A stretch of 64,000 nt of DNA from Asterias rubens (Eukaryota > Echinodermata > Asteroidea > Forcipulatida > Asteriidae). The notes under the pieces are model-generated. The model did not search any database. It was not told where the DNA came from and was given only the letters and a program-made list of their open reading frames with translations. Made by a program: the position numbers and the translations under genes. Positions 58,869 to 64,000 of the stretch are shown one piece after another. Where the stretch lies: the NCBI RefSeq assembly GCF_902459465.1, contig NC_047068.1:19739195-19803194 (forward strand), read 5' to 3'. The stretch's first letter is position 1. Every line of letters begins with the position of its first letter.

Positions 58869-60050
58869 CTTGACCTCTTCTAAAAACCAACCAATTCGAA
58901 TGATACAAATCCAATGTCATCTTTGGTATCAAAAAGCAATAAAAAGGGTGTTCTTACTAGATATTTATTATTTTAGGTGGCATGACCAAGCAGAACATGT
59001 TTCTCCAGCCCTCATTTCATCAACTGGATAGAAGTCCTCATCATCCACCAAGTCCAGACTCCATTGGCTCAAGCAAAGACATCTCAAGGCACCTTTGATG
59101 ATCTTGAAAGATCCCCAGTTCAAACCTGTTTACTAAAGAACAAAAGAGTGACGTGACCAACAAAAGGCTAAATGATAAGGGGCCCTCATCCCGACGTCTT
59201 GAGAGATCTTGCCGAACCAAACGTTTTAGGGACCAACCACTACTTTCCAGCTCGGAATGCGCTAGTATGTATGCATCCAAAAATTGCTTCGCTCTAGCTC
59301 ATCAAATTTGTAAGGCAATACACCAGTGAAACAAAACACTAGTGGTGCATCTAATTAAACTTCACTGAACAGAGAACATACCTTCCATTGCACCCAGACC
59401 AGCAGGACCAACACTTGTTCCAGGCAGCCGAGGGGGTCCACCAACAGGCACAGGTGTTTGCACAACTCTGCGAGTTTTTCAGAGGGTTTGGATGAGGCCC
59501 TAACATACATCAGAATGAGCTGCTCCTACACAATGAGTCCAATAGATATTTTCGTGGTTTTACCTTGAGCTCTGAAAAATATTCTCAATATCTTTCAGAG
59601 CCAAAACCCTAGAGAAAAAACGTATAAGTAAGGGAATTATATCAATGTATTTGATAGAAATTTCCATATCTCTGTACAAGATACTGAGATTTCCATAATT
59701 TTGCTCAATTTCTGCCAAACGAACATCACTCATAATAAAAATTGATACTTGTTGAGAATACTTACTGAGATTTAACAAAACAAAAAAGAAACCGGCCCTT
59801 TTTTTGATAGAAAAGTCCGCATCTCTGCAAGATACTGAGATTTCCATAATTTCGTTTTTATGTTTGCTTGCGAGAAAACTCATTATTTTAATTAAAACAA
59901 TTCTTTTTCATTGTCTCATTCTTTGATAGGAGCAACTCTTACATTTCAACTAATTAAATTAATATATTAACACAAAGACATGTGATTCAGATATAGCGGT
60001 TAGGGTTTTCTCTTCAATTCTTAGCATCTACAATTTCTACAAAATTTGTT
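58869..60050. other. Spacer between arrays
   Basis: Holds the inverted member at 59325-59475 and two copies of CTGAGATTTCCATAATTT (59685 and 59836) within a diverged ~155-bp direct repeat. No gene recognised. Confidence 0.5.
59325..59475 (-). repeat. Right member of the inverted pair flanking the minisatellite
   Basis: Minus strand reads GTGCAAACACCTGTGCCTGT ... GGACCCCCTCGG ... GTGCAATGGAAG|GTATGT ... TTCACTGAACAGAGAACAT inverted relative to 55625-55770. It has splice-like borders (ACTCGCAG| and |GTATGT) around a 28-codon open frame rich in Pro/Gly. Unidentified. Confidence 0.6.
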
Positions 60051-60428
60051 GGAAATTTCTCTGAATAGTTTCAATCAGAGTGTTCTCTGAATGGTAAAAC
60101 TGTTTCCCAAGAAGACAATCAGAGTGCCCTGATTATCTGCAAGGGAAGGTATCAATTATATTTATTAAAAAGTCCCACCAAAAATGTGTTGACGATTCTT
60201 AGAACAATTTAAACCAGTGTGCTTTCTGACTAGTAAAACTGTCCCGAGAAGACAATCAGATGGCCCTGATTATCCGCAAGGGACGGTATAAAATTATATT
60301 CATCCAAAAATCAAAAGAAAAGCTTGTTTGAAATTTCTCTAAACAGTTTCAATCAGAGTGTTCTCCGACTGGTAAAACTGTTTTCCAAGAAGACAATCAA
60401 AGTGCCCTGATCGTCTGCAAGGGAAGAT
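60051..60428. repeat. Three tandem copies, ~140-bp unit
   Basis: Each copy carries TTTCAATCAGAGTGTTCTC (or its variant), GGTAAAACTGTTT, AGAAGACAATCA and GCAAGGGA. Starts near 60051, 60190 and 60330. Confidence 0.8.
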
Positions 60429-60539
60429 GTTCCTTTGGTTTTGTGAGGAATTTTTGTTAGTTTTTCATGTATTTCGAATTAATTGAAATCTGAATCATAC
60501 ATCTTTAATGCAGATAAGGGATGGATCTTGGGCCAAACG

Positions 60540-61008
60540 GGGAGTTTTAGTGATTCACCACCCAGGGAGAAGAGTGGATAAATCTAAACGAAGTCAAAGT
60601 GTTATTTAACCATACTAAGGGTAGTATGGATATTTCACCACAAAAGGGAGTAGTTCACAACACAAGGAGAAGTGTCATTTACCACAGACAGTGTAAGAAA
60701 TAGGTTGATCACCTCACAAGGAAAAGTGTAAGCAATTCACCAATCAAGTGAAAGGGTAACTAATCACAAAGTAAAGTATGGGTAGATCACCAGACAAGAT
60801 TATTGGCACACCCCCGGGGACATAGACTAATGTACAAAACTAACTAATTAAATACCTATCAAATATTAAGTCACATTTACTTGGACTCGCAATTTATGCC
60901 CCTTAAAAATCATGGGTAAATATTTCAGTATAGGTAGATCAGCACACAAGGGAAGTATGAGTAGATCACCACACAAGGGCAGTATGCGTAAATCACAACA
61001 TAAGTGAA
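60540..61008. repeat. Degenerate relatives of the two satellites
   Basis: Words such as GTATGGATATTTCACCACA, AGATCACCACACAAGG and GTATGGGTAGATCACCAG mix features of the 56-bp and the 43/51-bp units. Confidence 0.6.
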
Positions 61009-61785
61009 GGGAAGAGAATACGCCACACCAGAGGAAATATGGGTAACTCAAAACACATGTGAAATGAAGAGAATACGCCACGCCGGCCAGGGGAAGAATT
61101 GGCAATTCACAACACAGTTGAAAGTGTAGAGAACACGCAACACTAGGGGAAGTATGGGTAATTCGCCACACAGTTGAAAGTGTAGAGAATACGCAACACC
61201 AGGGGAATTATGGGTAATTCACAACATATGTGAAAATGAAGAGAATAGGCAACACTAGGGGAATTATGGGTAATTCACCAAACCGTTGAAAGTGTAAGGA
61301 ATACGCAACACCACGGGAAGTATTGGTAATTCAAAACACAGTTGGAAGTTCAGAGAGTTCGCAACACTAGGAGAATTATGGGTAATTCACAACACAGTTT
61401 AAAGTGTAGAGAATACGCAACACCAGGGGAAGGATGGGTAATTCAAAACATAGGTGAAAGTGCAGAGAATACGCAACACCAGGGGAAGTATGGGTAATTC
61501 AAAACACAGGTGAAAGTGTAGCGAACACCCAACACCAAGGGAAGTTTGAGCAATTCAAAACACAGGTGAAAGTGTAGCGAATACCCAACACCAAGGGAAG
61601 TTTGAGCAATTCAAAACACAGGTGAAAGTGTAGCGAATACCCAACACCAAGGGAAGTTTGAGCAATTCAAAATACAGGTGAGAGTGTAGAGCATACCCAA
61701 CACTAGGGGAATTACGGGTAATTCACAGTTGAAAGTGTAGAGAATACGCAACACCAGGGGAAGTATGGATAATTCACCACATGTA
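61009..61785. repeat. 56-bp minisatellite, second array
   Basis: About 13-14 copies of the 56310-58868 unit (GAGAATACGCAACACCAGGG, GTATGGGTAATTC), including a homogenised run of three with GCAATTCAAAACACAGGTG near 61540-61680. Confidence 0.9.
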
Positions 61786-61879
61786 AAATAGTAATGAAAT
61801 GTTTACTCATATACAACAGTTTTAATTAAATACACCTTAGGCCTAAATGTTGGGTCAAATTTTCTTTGACACCTAATGA

Positions 61880-62096
61880 ACCTACTTAGACACTAAAGTG
61901 TCATCTATTTCAGACATTAGACTCGAAAAAAAAAGGGAATTTACAGAAACAGACACAGCAAGATTTTGTACTGTGTTTTTTCTTTTTGGAGACACTTAAG
62001 TGTCACCTATTTCAGACATGCAACTCAGAATTTTTGCAAAAGATTTGACGTTTCCAGAAACAGGTACAGCAAGATTTTGTACTGTGTTTTTTAATT
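61880..62096. repeat. Two-copy ~110-bp tandem duplication
   Basis: Both copies hold AGTGTCA(T/C)CTATTTCAGACAT and ACAGCAAGATTTTGTACTGT followed by GTTTTTT. Confidence 0.8.
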
Positions 62097-62370
62097 TCCA
62101 ATGGCTAAGATTACCAAACCATAAAAAAAGCTGACCAGCTGAAAAGTTGCATGGCTGCTAATTGCTGATGTATGAGATGGGCGAAAACCCCCCTAAAAAC
62201 CCATATTGGGAAAAAAAGGGGGGGAAAATTCCCATGCCGGCTCCACTATATGGCAACCAAGTTTGTCAACTCCAAACATCAGCACACCTAAATTGAATGG
62301 CCTAAATGAATAGTGACAGAACTATAACTACGTACAACTAGGCCTTTGACAAATCGGAATTTTGATTTGA

Positions 62371-63056
62371 ATGATTCACCTCACAAGGAAAGTATGAATG
62401 ATTCACCAGGGGTAAATATAGGTAGATCACCACACAAGGAAAGTATGAATGATTCACCATACGGGGAAAATATGGGTATATCACCACACAAGGAAAGTAT
62501 GGATGATTCACCAGGGGTAAATATAGGTAGATCACCACACAAGGAAAGTATGAATGATTCACCATACGGGGAAAATATGGGTATATCACCACACAAGGAA
62601 AGTATGGATGATTCACCATATAGGTAGATCACCACACAAGGAAAGTATGAATGATTCACCAGGGGTAAATATAGGTAGATCACCACACAAGGAAAGTATG
62701 AATGATTCACCATATAGGTAGATCACCACACAAGGAAAGTATGGATGATTCACCAGGGGTAAATATAGGTAGATCACCACACAAGGAAAGTATGAATGAT
62801 TCACCAGGGGTAAATATAGGTAGATCACCACACAAGGAAAGTATGAATGATTCACCATATAGGTAGATCACCACACAAGGAAAGTATGAATGATTCACCA
62901 GGGGTAAATATAGGTAGATCACCACACAAGGAAAGTATGAATGATTCAACATGGGTAAATATAGGTAGATCACCACACAAGGAAAGTATGGATGATTCAC
63001 CATGGGTAAATATAGGTAGATCACCCCACAAAGAAAGTATGAATGATTCACCACTC
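62371..63056. repeat. 43/51-bp satellite array
   Basis: Unit GATCACCACACAAGGAAAGT + ATGAATGATTCACCA followed by either TATAGGTA (43 bp) or GGGGTAAATATAGGTA (51 bp); a third form has TACGGGGAAAATATGGGTA. About 14 units. Overlapping ORFs on both strands are repeat products. Confidence 0.95.
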
Positions 63057-63739
63057 AGGATGTGCACATTTCAATCTTGCAGACAATGATGCTTTTAAGA
63101 AAAGCCTTCATTATCTTGGTGATATTATATTAAACCTTCAGATCCATCCCAGATACAAGTAGTTATAAATTCAAAGCTACAAACACTAAACTACTGCTGA
63201 GAAAAAGGCATCTCCACTGGTGATGAACTTGAACTTGAATGGAGATCCGCCACTCTCTGTCTTGATAAGTTGATCTGTAGAGGATGAAAGAGAGGAAATT
63301 TCGAAATAATATTAAACAGTTAGGAAAACCTTTAACCCGGTCAATACAACAAACATCTGAGTATTAAGTACATCATTGGAATTTAGATAAGCATATGAAT
63401 TCTGTTCCAATAGTTTTGAATAAAGAATTTCCCGAAGTAGCATGTCAAACTTTCAACAGGTAATGAGCTGCTACATTTCAGGGATGTGATAGACTGTTGA
63501 AAACAAAAAATATGGGCACAAAGCGTGAAAGCTTGTGAGCGCTAAGCCCACTTACATTAATTTATCTTTGGTTTGAAAGACTGCAATCTGAGGTGTGCAA
63601 ATGATTTATCTTCATACTATTATGAACACAACAAAATTATTTAAAAATTAACACTTTGACAGTGTGTTTTAGCGATACATCTAGGCCCAATTTCACATAA
63701 ACTGTTATCAGAAAAAAAGTAGAATGTAATGATTCATTT
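63057..63739. other. Non-repetitive right flank
   Basis: No recognisable exon, RNA or element apart from a weak family A-like end near 63685 (GGCCCAATTTCA). Confidence 0.4.
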
Positions 63740-63998
63740 ATGCCTCAAAATCGCGTGTTTTTTTCTTACTTTGTGAACTAACACGGTCGGCCATTTTGTA
63801 TTGTCAAAAATTTGACTCCACAAATTGGCGTGCCGGTTCACGATGATAGTGAAAAACTGTGCAATTTCAAGGCATATATGTGTGGATTCTTATATTCTAC
63901 AATTTCCACCTTTTAAATAATATGCATTTCATAACAAACACTTTCAAATGCTTTTCATAGACCAACTTGCCCAATCCGAGGCAATGTGTCCCTTTAAC
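63740..63998. repeat. Interspersed repeat family B, right half
   Basis: Starts around CTTTGTGAACTAACACGGTC and ends GCCCAATCCGAGGCAATGTG at the window edge, like 7553-7730. Confidence 0.7.
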
Positions 63999-64000
63999 AA

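Noticed and set aside
62338..63089. Several ORFs on both strands in the 43/51-bp array
   Set aside because: They are open only because the repeat units lack stops in some frames. They are low-complexity, overlap each other on both strands and have no promoter or splice context.

Overview
This is a eukaryotic, intron-rich, AT-rich animal genome window. It holds three protein-coding genes that can be rebuilt exon by exon with consistent GT-AG borders and phases. All three belong to deuterostome-type families: a melatonin-receptor-like GPCR, NUBP2, and ATAD5/ELG1. The dense field of fold-back MITEs, tRNA-derived SINEs and short interspersed repeats fits an echinoderm, possibly a sea star. The species call is inference; the gene calls rest on the translated sequence.

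Layout: (1) 2.3-7.1 kb, minus strand: a two-exon class A GPCR of about 384 residues. (2) 7.1-14.3 kb: intergenic repeats (MITEs, tandem duplications, a SINE). (3) 14.3-21.4 kb, minus strand: NUBP2, the cytosolic Fe-S cluster assembly scaffold ATPase. Nine exons join into exactly 286 codons plus stop. Intron 1 carries a 790-bp near-perfect palindrome. (4) 21.4-25.6 kb: a probable head-to-head promoter region with an E2F-type site and a CCAAT box, then repeats. (5) 25.7-44.8 kb, plus strand: ATAD5, the large subunit of the alternative RFC-like complex that unloads PCNA. Eighteen proposed coding exons sum to 5736 nt (1911 residues). They include an N-terminal PIP-box-like motif, a 45-residue tandem duplication, an AT-hook, the WTEKYQP box, Walker A and Walker B. 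Its introns hold SINEs, MITEs and a 5'-truncated LINE with a 12-bp target-site duplication. (6) 44.8-50 kb: repeats and a possible YY1/E-box promoter that may start a spliced non-coding transcript (47.8-52.4 kb). (7) 50.6-63.1 kb: a satellite-rich tract. It contains two blocks of a ~28-bp AT-rich repeat, a GC-rich structured island, a ~56-bp minisatellite of about 45 copies flanked by an inverted sequence pair, and a related ~43/51-bp array. No gene was recognised there.

NUBP2 and ATAD5 are probably divergently transcribed from a shared ~4 kb region. Both families bear on genome maintenance, since NUBP2 supports Fe-S enzymes and ATAD5 handles PCNA, but co-regulation is only suggested by position and promoter motifs.

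Most short open frames elsewhere are chance ORFs or products of tandem repeats and are not annotated as genes.
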